Source: JANQMY01 sp965227095
GTDB lineage: Bacteria > Pseudomonadota > Alphaproteobacteria > JANQMY01
Reading direction: 5' to 3'
NCBI GenBank assembly: GCA_965227095.1
Contig: CBDDFL010000002.1
Location: forward strand, 310,001 to 374,000
Length of the DNA stretch: 64,000 nt
Made by a program: the position numbers and the translations under genes. Under the pieces are notes generated by a model. That model was given only the letters and a program-made list of their open reading frames with translations. It was not told where the DNA came from and did no database searches. How positions within the stretch are numbered: the stretch's first letter is position 1; each line of letters starts with the position of its first letter. Below, one piece after another: positions 17,892 to 26,186 of this stretch.

Positions 17892-18704
17892 ATGGCGCCA
17901 AAGCTTCAACGGGCGGACGGTCGGTTGTGCCTAAACTTCAGGCACCGGGTGACCGGTCCTTACGCACACACCCAATTCCAAGAAGGGGCGGCGAAAGTGC
18001 GCCTGCCCAAGGTGGAGGGGGCCGGGCCGCCGGAAGCGGTGCTGATCAACACCGCCGGTGGATTGACGGGGGGTGATACGTTCACCGTGGATGTGACCTG
18101 CGAGGCAAAGGCCGCCGCCACCCTTACCTCCCAAGCATCAGAGAAAGTCTATCGGTCCCTGGGGGATGATGCGGTCATTCGCACGTCTTTGACCGTCAAT
18201 GCCCATGCGGCGCTGGAATGGCTGCCCCAGGAAACCATCCTGTTTCATGGGGGCCGCTTGCGGCGGGAAACCACCGTGAGACTGGCGAAAAACGCGACGT
18301 TTTTGGGGGTTGAATCGGTTGTCTTCGGGCGCACGGCCATGGGGGAAACCGTCCGGGAGGGGGCCCTCCACGAAAGATGGCGCCTCTACCGCCAATCCGA
18401 TCTGCTGTTTGCGGATGATACGCATTTGGAAGGCGATATCGCCGCGCAGATCAATCGCCCCTTCGTCGCCAAGGGTCATCGTGCCAACGCCACCTTGCTC
18501 TATGTGGCGCCAGATGCGGAAGACATGGCCCAACAGATCCAGAATTCTCCTTCTACCGGCGGCATATTCAGTGCCTCGGCCCGCGATGGCCTGATGGTGG
18601 CGCGTTTTTTGAATGTGACTGGTCAAAAGTTACGGGGTGATCTAACGTTTGTATTGGGGCTGATCCGGTCTGGGCGGCCTCTTCCCAAGGTTTGGTCCTG
18701 TTGA
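17892..18704 (+). CDS. ureD: Urease accessory protein UreD
   Basis: 270 aa. Recognised by LINTAGGLTGGDTFTVDV, TSQASEKVYRS, LEWLPQETILFHGGRL and FGRTAMGE, the standard UreD blocks. It scaffolds UreF and UreG on apo-urease and conducts nickel to the active site. Start ATG 17892 begins MAPKLQRADGRL; an in-frame GTG at 17883 is possible. First gene of the ureD-A-orf-B-C-E-F-G run. Confidence 0.93.
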   Translation: MAPKLQRADGRLCLNFRHRVTGPYAHTQFQEGAAKVRLPKVEGAGPPEAVLINTAGGLTGGDTFTVDVTCEAKAAATLTSQASEKVYRSLGDDAVIRTSLTVNAHAALEWLPQETILFHGGRLRRETTVRLAKNATFLGVESVVFGRTAMGETVREGALHERWRLYRQSDLLFADDTHLEGDIAAQINRPFVAKGHRANATLLYVAPDAEDMAQQIQNSPSTGGIFSASARDGLMVARFLNVTGQKLRGDLTFVLGLIRSGRPLPKVWSC

Positions 18705-18713
18705 GAATTTTGA

Positions 18714-19016
18714 ATGAACCTGACGCCGCGCGAAAAAGACAAACTCCTCATCGCCACCGCCGCCATGGTGGCGCGCCGCCGTCTGGAACGGGGGGTGAAA
18801 CTCAACCATCCCGAAGCCATTGCTTTGATTTCCGACTATGTGGTGGAAGGCGCGCGCGACGGCCGCAGCGTTGCCGACCTGATGGAAGCCGGCGCCCATG
18901 TAATCACCCGGGATCAGGTGATGGACGGGATTTCCGACATGATTCATGACGTTCAGGTGGAAGCAACCTTCCCCGACGGCGTCAAGCTTGTAACTGTTCA
19001 TAACCCCATTCGGTAG
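18714..19016 (+). CDS. ureA: Urease gamma subunit
   Basis: 100 aa, the normal size. MNLTPREKDKLLI, NHPEAIALISDYVVEGARDGRSV and VQVEATFPDGVKLVTVHNPI are diagnostic. Part of the (alpha-beta-gamma)3 urease. Starts 9 nt after ureD. Confidence 0.97.
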   Translation: MNLTPREKDKLLIATAAMVARRRLERGVKLNHPEAIALISDYVVEGARDGRSVADLMEAGAHVITRDQVMDGISDMIHDVQVEATFPDGVKLVTVHNPIR

Positions 19017-19030
19017 AGGGAGGCGTGACG

Positions 19031-19258
19031 ATGAAAACATTCGCAGCAACCGGGGCCATGATGATGGCTTCCGTGCAGACGGCGGCGGCGCATTCTACCT
19101 TGAGCCCGCACATGCATGTTGTGGACGGTGGCGCTTACATCTCGTGGATTGAGATCGCCGCCGGTCTGACCGCAGCTGTCCTGGCGGTCACCTATTACCG
19201 CTATCGCCAGGCGCAATTGAAAGACCAACTCAAGAAAGAGAAAGCACGGCGCAAATGA
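19031..19258 (+). CDS. Small membrane protein inside the urease operon
   Basis: 75 aa. A Met/Ala-rich signal-like segment ends near VQTAAA, followed by HSTLSPHMHVVDGG with three histidines, one clear membrane helix (YISWIEIAAGLTAAVLAVTYY) and a Lys/Arg-rich tail (RYRQAQLKDQLKKEKARRK), so the His stretch should face the periplasm. GGGAGG 7 nt before ATG 19031 favours that start over GTG 19025. The stop overlaps the ureB start in ATGA, implying translational coupling. I do not recognise the family; nickel binding at the membrane is only a guess from the histidines and the context. Confidence 0.8.
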   Translation: MKTFAATGAMMMASVQTAAAHSTLSPHMHVVDGGAYISWIEIAAGLTAAVLAVTYYRYRQAQLKDQLKKEKARRK

Positions 19259-19560
19259 TCCCTGGGGAAGTTTTTCCCGCCGATGGGGAGATTGAACTCA
19301 ACGCCGGTACAACCGTCTTGACACTGACGGTTGAAAACACCGGTGACCGGCCCGTGCAAGTGGGCAGCCATTATCATTTCTTTGAAACCAACCCTGCTTT
19401 GAAATTCGATCGCGACAAGGCGCGCGGGCATCGCCTGGATATTCCGGCGGGCACGGCCATTCGGTTTGAGCCGGGCCAATCGCGCGATGTGCAGCTTGTT
19501 GCCTATCGCGGCAAAAAGACCGTCTATGGCTTTCGCCAGCAGGTGATGGGCCCCCTCTAA
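19255..19560 (+). CDS. ureB: Urease beta subunit
   Basis: 101 aa. MIPGEVFPADGEIELNAG, VENTGDRPVQVGSHYHFFE, RLDIPAGTAIRFEPG and GFRQQVMGPL are typical UreB segments. Its start codon overlaps the stop of the preceding small membrane ORF by 4 nt, so the ORF is a true member of the operon. Confidence 0.97.
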   Translation: MIPGEVFPADGEIELNAGTTVLTLTVENTGDRPVQVGSHYHFFETNPALKFDRDKARGHRLDIPAGTAIRFEPGQSRDVQLVAYRGKKTVYGFRQQVMGPL

Positions 19561-19575
19561 TCCTCAGGAGCAGTC

Positions 19576-21288
19576 ATGCCAGCAAAGATTTCGCGGGCAG
19601 CCTATGCCGACATGTTCGGCCCCACAGTGGGCGACAAGGTGCGCCTTGCGGACACCGATCTGATCGTGGAGGTGGAAGAAGACCGCACCACCTATGGCGA
19701 TGAAGTGAAGTTTGGCGGTGGCAAGGTCATCCGAGATGGCATGGGGCAATCGCAAGTCACGCGCAGCGGTGGGGCCGTGGACACGGTCATCACCAACGCG
19801 CTGATCATCGACCACTGGGGTATTATCAAAGCCGATGTGGGCTTGAAAGACGGGCGTATCGCCGCCATCGGCAAAGCGGGTAATCCGGATGTGCAGCCCG
19901 ATGTGGACATCATCATCGGCCCATCCACCGAAGCGATTGCGGGCGAAGGCAAGATCCTCACCGCCGGCGGGTTCGATGCGCATATCCACTTCATCTGCCC
20001 GCAGCAAATCGAAGAAGCCCTGATGTCGGGCCTTACCACCATGTTGGGGGGCGGCACGGGACCTGCGACCGGCACCAATGCCACCACCTGCACACCGGGG
20101 GCGTGGCATATCGGGCGTATGCTTCAGGCGGCGGATGATTTTCCCATGAATCTGGCCTTTGCGGGCAAGGGCAATGCCTCCCAGCCGGAGGCGCTGGTGG
20201 AACAAGTGATCGGCGGCGCCTGTGCGCTGAAACTGCACGAGGATTGGGGCACCACACCGGCGGCGATCGATTGCTGTTTGGGGGTTGCCGATGCGTATGA
20301 CGTGCAAGTGATGATCCACACGGACACGCTGAATGAAAGCGGTTTTGTGGAAGACACGATTTCGGCGTTTAAGGACCGCACCATTCACGCCTTCCACACG
20401 GAAGGGGCGGGTGGCGGCCATGCGCCGGACATTATTAAAGTCTGTGGGCTGAATAATGTGTTGCCGTCGTCAACTAACCCCACCCGGCCGTTCACCGTCA
20501 ATACGCTGGACGAACATTTGGACATGTTGATGGTGTGCCATCACTTGGACCCGAACATTCCCGAAGATGTGGCGTTCGCCGAAAGCCGCATTCGTCGTGA
20601 GACCATTGCCGCTGAAGACATTCTGCATGACATGGGGGCGTTTTCGATCATCGCGTCGGACAGCCAAGCCATGGGCCGTGTGGGCGAGGTGCTGATCCGC
20701 ACCTGGCAGACCGCCGACAAAATGAAAAAGCAACGTGGGCGGATGACCGAAGAGACCGGAGACAACGATAATTTTCGGGTGAAGCGCTACATCGCGAAAT
20801 ACACCATCAACCCGGCCATTGCCCATGGCATCAGCAGCCATATTGGTTCCATCGAAGTGGGCAAGCTCGCGGATTTGGTGTTGTGGTCGCCGGCCTTTTT
20901 TGGCGTGAAGCCGGACCTGGTGTTGAAGTGCGGCACCATCGCAGCAGCCCCCATGGGTGACCCCAATGCGTCCATCCCCACGCCGCAGCCGGTGCATTAC
21001 CGGCCTATGTTCGGCGCGTTCGGCCGGTCCAAAACCGAAAGTTCGGTGACGTTTGTCTCCAAGGCCGCCGCCGAGGCGGGCATTGGTGATACGCTGGGGC
21101 TTCAGAAATCTGTTCTGCCCGTGGACAATACACGCGGCGGCATTGGCAAGGCCGCCATGGTGCATAATAGTCTGACCCCGGACATTGAGGTGGACCCCGA
21201 AACCTACGAAGTGCGGGCCAATGGCGATCTGCTTACCTGTGAACCCGCCAAAGAGCTGCCCATGGCGCAGCGCTATTTCCTGTTCTGA
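19576..21288 (+). CDS. ureC: Urease alpha subunit (catalytic)
   Basis: 570 aa, full length. Metal and active-site elements are intact: HIHFICP, carbamylated Lys219 in ACALKLHEDWG, the mobile flap with Cys321-His322 in MVCHHLDP, and RETIAAEDILHDMGAFSIIASDSQAMGR. It hydrolyses urea to ammonia and carbamate at a dinickel centre. AGGAG lies just upstream of the ATG. The stop overlaps the ureE start by one base. Confidence 0.98.
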   Translation: MPAKISRAAYADMFGPTVGDKVRLADTDLIVEVEEDRTTYGDEVKFGGGKVIRDGMGQSQVTRSGGAVDTVITNALIIDHWGIIKADVGLKDGRIAAIGKAGNPDVQPDVDIIIGPSTEAIAGEGKILTAGGFDAHIHFICPQQIEEALMSGLTTMLGGGTGPATGTNATTCTPGAWHIGRMLQAADDFPMNLAFAGKGNASQPEALVEQVIGGACALKLHEDWGTTPAAIDCCLGVADAYDVQVMIHTDTLNESGFVEDTISAFKDRTIHAFHTEGAGGGHAPDIIKVCGLNNVLPSSTNPTRPFTVNTLDEHLDMLMVCHHLDPNIPEDVAFAESRIRRETIAAEDILHDMGAFSIIASDSQAMGRVGEVLIRTWQTADKMKKQRGRMTEETGDNDNFRVKRYIAKYTINPAIAHGISSHIGSIEVGKLADLVLWSPAFFGVKPDLVLKCGTIAAAPMGDPNASIPTPQPVHYRPMFGAFGRSKTESSVTFVSKAAAEAGIGDTLGLQKSVLPVDNTRGGIGKAAMVHNSLTPDIEVDPETYEVRANGDLLTCEPAKELPMAQRYFLF

Positions 21289-21755
21289 TGCATGTTGCCC
21301 GCACAGTAGTGACGCACGGCGACTGGGACGACACCCAGGCCGCCGACACGGTCGTGCTCGATCTGGACCATCGCCGCAAGCGCCGCCTGAAAATGGAAGG
21401 CCAAAACGGTCTTGCCTTTTTGTTGGATTTGGCCGAGGTGCCGTCGCTGCAAACCGGCGACGGGCTGCACCTCGACGATGGGCGCATGGTGCGCGTGGAA
21501 GCCGCACCGGAAGACCTCGTGGAAATCACCTGTCATTCCGAATACGAATTCACGCGCGTCGCTTGGCATTTGGGCAACCGCCATTTGCCCACGCAAATTC
21601 TCGACGGGTCGTTACGCATCCGCGAAGATCACGTGATCATCGACATGGTGGAACGCCTCGGCGCCCATGTGAAGAAGATCAGCGCGCCGTTCGAACCGGA
21701 AGGCGGTGCTTACGGCCATGGGTCGGTTATGGGTCACGTGCACAGCCATGACTGA
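21288..21755 (+). CDS. ureE: Urease accessory protein UreE (nickel chaperone)
   Basis: 155 aa. DHRRKRRLKMEGQNG and AWHLGNRHLPTQI are the UreE signatures; the conserved metal-binding His in that second block is present. The C-terminus is mildly histidine-rich (YGHGSVMGHVHSHD), enough for extra nickel sites but shorter than the His tail of Klebsiella UreE. It overlaps ureC by 1 nt and ureF by 8 nt. Confidence 0.95.
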   Translation: MHVARTVVTHGDWDDTQAADTVVLDLDHRRKRRLKMEGQNGLAFLLDLAEVPSLQTGDGLHLDDGRMVRVEAAPEDLVEITCHSEYEFTRVAWHLGNRHLPTQILDGSLRIREDHVIIDMVERLGAHVKKISAPFEPEGGAYGHGSVMGHVHSHD

Positions 21756-22431
21756 CATGACCACTCTGTTGCGTCTGCTCACCTGGACGTCGCCCAGCTT
21801 TCCCATTGGCGCCTTTAGCTATTCCCACGGACTTGAATGGGCGGTGGAAACAGGGGATGTGCGCGACGCCGAGACATTGTTTGATTTCGTGTCCGACGTC
21901 ACCACCTTTGGGACGGCGCAGATGGATGCGGTGCTGTTGGCTCTTGCCCACCGCGCCGCCACCGCGCGAGACATCAGTTTGATGACGGAGGTTACGGAGT
22001 TGGCGGCGGTGTATGGTGCCACCAAAGAACTGCGCCAGGAAACCCTGCTCCAGGGCCGTGCCTTTTTCGATACGGCCAGGGAAGTATGGCCTTGTGATGC
22101 GGTCACCTGGTTCGACAAAAATAGGAGCGGCGACATCGCCTATCCCATCGCCGTGGGGGTGGCGGCCGGCGGGCACCATCTGGCACTCGATCAAACGGTC
22201 AGCGCTTATCTTCATGCCTTTGGCGCCAATCTGGTGTCCGCGGGCGTGCGCCTGATCCCGCTTGGTCAAACCGATGGCCAGCGCGTGCTCGCGCGATTGG
22301 AACCTCTCACGGAAACGATTGCGGAAAAAGCAATCGCCACCCCGCTTTACCGCATGGGCGCCTCTGCCTTTATGGTAGATCTCGCATCGATGAAACACGA
22401 AACCCAATACACAAGGTTGTTCCGCTCATGA
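21748..22431 (+). CDS. ureF: Urease accessory protein UreF
   Basis: 227 aa, mostly helical. LTWTSPSFPIGAFSYSHGLEWAVE at the N-terminus is the UreF hallmark, with AYLHAFGANLVSAGVRLIPLGQTDGQ in the second half. It gates UreG GTPase activity within the UreD-F-G complex. Start ATG 21748 overlaps ureE; ATG 21757 is a possible alternative. It overlaps ureG by 4 nt. Confidence 0.94.
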   Translation: MTDMTTLLRLLTWTSPSFPIGAFSYSHGLEWAVETGDVRDAETLFDFVSDVTTFGTAQMDAVLLALAHRAATARDISLMTEVTELAAVYGATKELRQETLLQGRAFFDTAREVWPCDAVTWFDKNRSGDIAYPIAVGVAAGGHHLALDQTVSAYLHAFGANLVSAGVRLIPLGQTDGQRVLARLEPLTETIAEKAIATPLYRMGASAFMVDLASMKHETQYTRLFRS

Positions 22432-23045
22432 CATCACCCCATGGACCGCTGCGCGTTGGCATTGGAGGGCCGGTGGGCTCCGGCAAAACAGCGTTGATGG
22501 ATGCGTTGTGCAAAGGCTTGCGCGACCACTACGACATCGCAGCCATCACCAATGACATCTATACCAAGGAAGACGCACAGTTTTTGTTGCGCTCCGGCGC
22601 GCTTGCCGATGACCGCATTGTCGGCGTGGAAACCGGGGGGTGTCCGCACACGGCCATTCGGGAAGATGCGTCGATCAATCTGGCGGCGGTGGCCGACCTC
22701 AATGGGAAATTTCCGAAACTCGATGTCATTCTCATCGAATCCGGTGGCGACAATCTGGCGGCCACCTTCAGCCCGGAACTGGCCGACATCACCATCTATG
22801 TGATCGACGTCTCCGCCGGAGACAAGATCCCCCGCAAAGGCGGGCCGGGCATCACGCGCTCAGACCTGTTGGTGATCAACAAGATTGATCTGGCGCCGCT
22901 TGTGGGCGCGGATTTGGGCGTCATGGACCGGGACGCCAAAAAAATGCGCGGCGACCGTCCGTTCATTTTCACCAATGTCAAAGCGGGCATCGGCGTTGAA
23001 CAGGTCATCGAGACGATTCAGGAAAAAGGCGGTCTGGCCGCTTAA
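22428..23045 (+). CDS. ureG: Urease accessory GTPase UreG
   Basis: 205 aa. P-loop GGPVGSGKT near residues 13-21, the nickel-binding CPH motif in VETGGCPHTAIREDAS, IESGGDNLAATFSPELAD and the guanine-specificity motif NKID. It supplies GTP-driven nickel insertion. Last gene of the operon; no nickel or urea transporter is visible nearby. Confidence 0.97.
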   Translation: MTSPHGPLRVGIGGPVGSGKTALMDALCKGLRDHYDIAAITNDIYTKEDAQFLLRSGALADDRIVGVETGGCPHTAIREDASINLAAVADLNGKFPKLDVILIESGGDNLAATFSPELADITIYVIDVSAGDKIPRKGGPGITRSDLLVINKIDLAPLVGADLGVMDRDAKKMRGDRPFIFTNVKAGIGVEQVIETIQEKGGLAA

Positions 23046-23081
23046 AAAATGGGCTGGCCGGTATTTGAGAGAAAGAATAAA

Positions 23082-23163
23082 TCGTAGGGTGGGTAAGCGA
23101 AGCGTAATCCACCACGGACTGATTCCGTCTTGGCGCAATACGCTGTGCTATTGCGCCCTACGA
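23082..23163. repeat. Palindromic intergenic element (TCGTAGGG / CCCTACGA ends)
   Basis: 82 bp with perfect 8-bp inverted ends TCGTAGGG and CCCTACGA, enclosing GGGTAAGCGAAGCGTAATCC and a second inner hairpin GCGCAATA/TATTGCGC. This GGGTGGGTAAGCGAAGCGTAATCCACC type is a widespread small repeat in proteobacterial spacers. It follows ureG and may form a transcript-end structure. Confidence 0.7.
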
Positions 23164-23175
23164 AAACGCTGATCC

Positions 23176-23811
23176 TTAGTCGTCATCCGTCAAACGCTGC
23201 CGCATAATGTCCGCTAAAATCTGTTCTGATTTGTGTGCGGATGTTTCGAGGGAGTTGATCACTTTTTCTTGAGTTGCGGGCGACTTGTTCTGGCTCAGTT
23301 TCGCTTTCATCTCAATGCGCGTGATATCGATTTCGAACGCCACAATACCGGCGACCATGTCGTCGATGAATGCCGGCGGCTCTTTGCCCATGGTCCAGGG
23401 GTGCTCGGCAGCTTTTTCGTGAAACGCCGACAACAAATGCAAAAGGCGCCGGGCATCCGCTTCCGTGTTCAGGACACGCGGGGCGCCATATACATGGGCG
23501 GCCTCGTAATTCCAGGTGGGCACGGCGGGGCCTGGGTCGTAATAACGCGGCGAGACGTAGCCATGGGCGCCCTGGAAAATCACCAACGCATCCGGCGTCT
23601 TCTGTAATGCCTGCCAATGGGGGTTGGCCCGTGCCATGTGGGCACTTAACCGACCCTGCGGCCCCTCTGTTGGATCGAACAGAAACGGCACATGGGTGGC
23701 CACCGGCGCTTCGCCCGGCAAGGCCGTGACAAGCATGCCGAAACTGTTGTCCTTAAGAAAAGCGTGGATGCGCTTCTTGTCCGATACGGCGAAAGGGGTG
23801 GGCGTGTACAT
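23176..23811 (-). CDS. PaiB-like FMN-binding protein
   Basis: 211 aa. MYTPTPFAVSDKKRIHAFL at the start, FGMLVTALPGEAPVATHVPFLFD, LSAHMARANPHWQAL, VIFQGAHGYVSPRYY and PTWNYEAAHVYG are the PaiB family blocks (split-barrel FMN-binding fold, named as negative regulators of sporulation and proteases in Bacillus). Start ATG 23811 fits those proteins; the frame extends upstream to 23880. Role here unknown. Confidence 0.87.
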   Translation of the reverse strand: MYTPTPFAVSDKKRIHAFLKDNSFGMLVTALPGEAPVATHVPFLFDPTEGPQGRLSAHMARANPHWQALQKTPDALVIFQGAHGYVSPRYYDPGPAVPTWNYEAAHVYGAPRVLNTEADARRLLHLLSAFHEKAAEHPWTMGKEPPAFIDDMVAGIVAFEIDITRIEMKAKLSQNKSPATQEKVINSLETSAHKSEQILADIMRQRLTDDD

Positions 23812-23930
23812 GGCAAGCTCCGAAAAATCAGACATTGGAGGCTGGAAAAAGATACGATAGATCATACCGGCCCGGACCATCAGATAGGATGGCCGAGACC
23901 AGATTGCGACGATAAACAGGAGAAATGCCC

Positions 23931-24929
23931 ATGGCCCCCACCAAAAAAATTGCCGTTACCTTGCCCGCGGGCCCCCGCGTGCAGGACACGATTGACCGGG
24001 TCAAATGGGCGGAATCTCAAGGCATTTCCGATGCCTGGTTCGGCGATGGGGGTGCCCCGGATTCGCTGACCACCGCGGCCGTGTTGGCGGCACACACCAC
24101 ATCAATCCGCATCGGTGTGGCGGTCACGCCCGTCTTCACACGCACACCGGCGGTGCTGGCGGCCACGGCCAATACGCTTGGCCAAGTTTTGCCGGGGCGT
24201 TTTGTCATGGGGTTGGGCTCGTCCAGTCAAACCATGATGGATGGTTGGCATGGCACGCCGCTGCATAAGCCGCTCACCCGGGTGAAGGAAACCGCGATCA
24301 TGGTGAAATCCATGCTGGCCGGGGAAAAGTCCAACTTCGATTTGGAAACCCTGCGCAGCCGCGGCTATCGTCAAGCCCCCCTGGAACAGCCGGTGCCGGT
24401 TTACCTGGCCGCGCTCCGTTCCAAGATGATTGAGACTGCCGCCGAAATCGGCGATGGCGTCATTTTCAATTTGTGGCCCAAAGGGGCGCTTCCCAAAATG
24501 ATGGAACATGTGAAGATTGGCGCTGAACGGGCGGGCAAGAAATTTGAAGATGTGGAAGTGGTGAACCGCGCCATGGTGTTGGTCACCGACGACAAAGAAA
24601 CGGGCCGCAACATGTTCCGCGCGGCCTTTGCGCCGTACTACGCAACACCGGTCTACAACAATTTCCTCGCCTGGGCCGGTTATCAGGACGTGGCCAATGT
24701 GATCACCGAAGGCTGGGCGGCGAAGGACCGGGAAAAAACCACCGGTGCGATCACCGATGAACTGGTGGACGAAATCGCCATCATCGGCTCTGCGGAAGAA
24801 TGCCAAGAACGCATTCGACATGACGCAGCGGGCGGCGTGCACACACACATCATCGCACCCATTGCGGCCAGTGCCGAAGACGCCAAACGCACCTTCGATG
24901 CCTTCACGCCGGATAAGTTTAGTTTCTGA
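23931..24929 (+). CDS. LLM class flavin-dependent oxidoreductase
   Basis: 332 aa of luciferase-like TIM-barrel type. AESQGISDAWFGDGGAPDSLTTAAVLAAHTTSIRIGVAVTPVFTRTP and LPGRFVMGLGSSSQTMMDGWHG are characteristic of F420- or FMN-dependent members (5,10-methylene-H4MPT reductase-like). AGGAGA sits 7 nt ahead of ATG 23931, so this start is better than ATG 23925. Substrate unknown. Confidence 0.88.
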   Translation: MAPTKKIAVTLPAGPRVQDTIDRVKWAESQGISDAWFGDGGAPDSLTTAAVLAAHTTSIRIGVAVTPVFTRTPAVLAATANTLGQVLPGRFVMGLGSSSQTMMDGWHGTPLHKPLTRVKETAIMVKSMLAGEKSNFDLETLRSRGYRQAPLEQPVPVYLAALRSKMIETAAEIGDGVIFNLWPKGALPKMMEHVKIGAERAGKKFEDVEVVNRAMVLVTDDKETGRNMFRAAFAPYYATPVYNNFLAWAGYQDVANVITEGWAAKDREKTTGAITDELVDEIAIIGSAEECQERIRHDAAGGVHTHIIAPIAASAEDAKRTFDAFTPDKFSF

Positions 24930-24971
24930 ATATTCCCCTTCCGCAAAGGGGATGAAGCCTGCTTGCCATGG

Positions 24972-25010
24972 ATCACCGGATCAGCGCGCCATTGGCGCTT
25001 GTCCGGTGAT
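24972..25010. repeat. Intergenic hairpin repeat left of the GIY-YIG gene
   Basis: ATCACCGGATCAGCGC / GCGCTTGTCCGGTGAT, 14 of 16 bases paired with a 7-nt loop, followed by GACGATGGG. Resembles the GGTGATGACG palindromic spacer repeats of alphaproteobacteria. It ends 18 nt before the GIY-YIG start codon. Confidence 0.65.
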
Positions 25011-25027
25011 GACGATGGGAGGGTGAA

Positions 25028-25321
25028 ATGAGGGCAGGTGCATTCGTATACATTCTCGCAAATCGTCCAAATGGAACACTATACGTCGGTGTAACGAATG
25101 ATCTGATGAGACGTGTTTACGAACACCGAGAAGGTTTTGTTTCGGGATTCACGAAGCGATACGCGGTCAAAAAGCTGGTTTATTTTGAGCAGCACCAAAC
25201 AATGTCCAATGCCATCCAGCGTGAGAAAAACATCAAGCACTGGTCGCGAGCATGGAAAATGGACCTGATCGAAAAACAGAATCCGGATTGGCGGGATCTT
25301 TTCGATGAGATGGCATCATAA
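25028..25321 (+). CDS. GIY-YIG nuclease family protein
   Basis: 97 aa. VYILANRPNGTLYVGVTNDLMRRVYEHREG contains the YI..YVG (GIY-YIG) core with the catalytic Arg and Glu-side residues of the UPF0213/YhbQ-like group, ending in QREKNIKHWSRAWKMDLIEKQNPDW. Single-domain cytosolic nuclease fold; physiological role unknown. It is bracketed by palindromic repeats (24972-25010 and 25332-25372). Confidence 0.9.
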   Translation: MRAGAFVYILANRPNGTLYVGVTNDLMRRVYEHREGFVSGFTKRYAVKKLVYFEQHQTMSNAIQREKNIKHWSRAWKMDLIEKQNPDWRDLFDEMAS

Positions 25322-25331
25322 TGTTTTCGTC

Positions 25332-25372
25332 ATTGCCGGGCCGGCGAACGCAGTTCGCAGAGACCCGGCAAT
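25332..25372. repeat. Intergenic double hairpin right of the GIY-YIG gene
   Basis: ATTGCCGGG ... CCCGGCAAT, perfect 9-bp outer arms, with an inner GCGAAC-GCA-GTTCGC stem. It begins 10 nt after the GIY-YIG stop and can also act as a terminator-like structure. Confidence 0.65.
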
Positions 25373-25430
25373 CCACGCTTAACCTTCTATCGCCCCATTC
25401 ATCCGCCATTCACGCCCAGCACCTCAATAA

Positions 25431-25466
25431 TTGACATTTGGGGGTGTCGTGCGACACTCCCCAAAA
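25431..25466 (+). promoter_or_regulatory. Candidate promoter with overlapping dyad
   Basis: TTGACA at 25431-25436 is followed by a near-perfect dyad, GGGGGTGTCG-TG-CGACACTCCCC (25440-25462, ten pairs with one G-T), directly upstream of the membrane-protein gene at 25485. A dyad placed immediately after a -35 box suggests repressor or MerR-type control; no clear -10 is visible. Confidence 0.45.
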
Positions 25467-25484
25467 CAGTGGGAGGTGGGGCGT

Positions 25485-26021
25485 ATGAGTGCCATTGTAA
25501 GATTCCTGAGTCTTCTCGTTGTGGTGGCCACGGTGGTGGTCAACATGTTCGCGCTTGCAGGGCTTCTGCAAGGCTTTGGCCTGGCCAGCACGGATTGGCA
25601 GGCGCCGTTCAGCACATTGGGAAGCATCTATACAGAACTGGCGGCAACGGCCTATTCGGTCGCCAATGTGTTCATCAATGAAAATTTTGGCATGGCGATG
25701 CCTGAATGGAGCATGCATGCCTTTGTGCTTTACGCCTCAACGGCGATCGCCGTGGCGGCCTCCGGCATGGGCGTCACCCATCGTGAAACCTTGATGGGCG
25801 GATTGGGCAGTGGTGGTATTTCATTGTCTTGGCCGCTCAGCATTTGGGGCTTTGTGACACAAGCTTTTCGCCGGCAGACGGTCACCACCTTCGCGCGGGA
25901 TCACTCGACGATCTTTTGGCTCTATGTGCTGACGGTTGTGGGCGGCTATGGTGGCGCGCGCTATATCAATGCCAATTATCTGGTGGAAGAAACGGCGGCG
26001 CTCCTTCGTTGGGTTGGATGA
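25485..26021 (+). CDS. Membrane protein of unknown function
   Basis: 178 aa. Predicted helices near residues 7-30 (FLSLLVVVATVVVNMFALAGLL), 76-92 (AFVLYASTAIAVAASG), 103-120 and 141-158 (STIFWLYVLTVVGGYGGA). GGGAGG 8 nt before ATG 25485 sets the start; an upstream in-frame ATG is unlikely because it would place the dyad inside the gene. Family not recognised. Confidence 0.7.
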   Translation: MSAIVRFLSLLVVVATVVVNMFALAGLLQGFGLASTDWQAPFSTLGSIYTELAATAYSVANVFINENFGMAMPEWSMHAFVLYASTAIAVAASGMGVTHRETLMGGLGSGGISLSWPLSIWGFVTQAFRRQTVTTFARDHSTIFWLYVLTVVGGYGGARYINANYLVEETAALLRWVG

Positions 26022-26042
26022 ATAGCATCACAGACCAACGGT

Positions 26043-26179
26043 CGTCATCGCGAGGAACCTGGTGGTCTGCGTTTGCGGCGCGGAAGGAATGAATGTGGGC
26101 GACGACGCGATCCAGAGCGGCAAGCTCGGAGTGTTTCGCCCTGGATTGCTTCACCCGCTTTCGCGGGTTCGCAATGACG
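26043..26179. repeat. Intergenic palindromic element (CGTCATCGCGA / TTCGCAATGACG)
   Basis: 137 bp with complementary ends CGTCATCGCGA and TCGCAATGACG and inner GCGATCCAG / CTGGATTGC words. It belongs to the common GTCATTGCGAG...GCAATCCAG spacer repeat type of alphaproteobacteria. It fills the gap before the methyltransferase gene. Confidence 0.7.
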
Positions 26180-26186
26180 GTAGCTG

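Noticed and set aside
20470..21507. 345-codon minus-strand frame inside ureC
   Set aside because: Antisense shadow of the urease alpha subunit.
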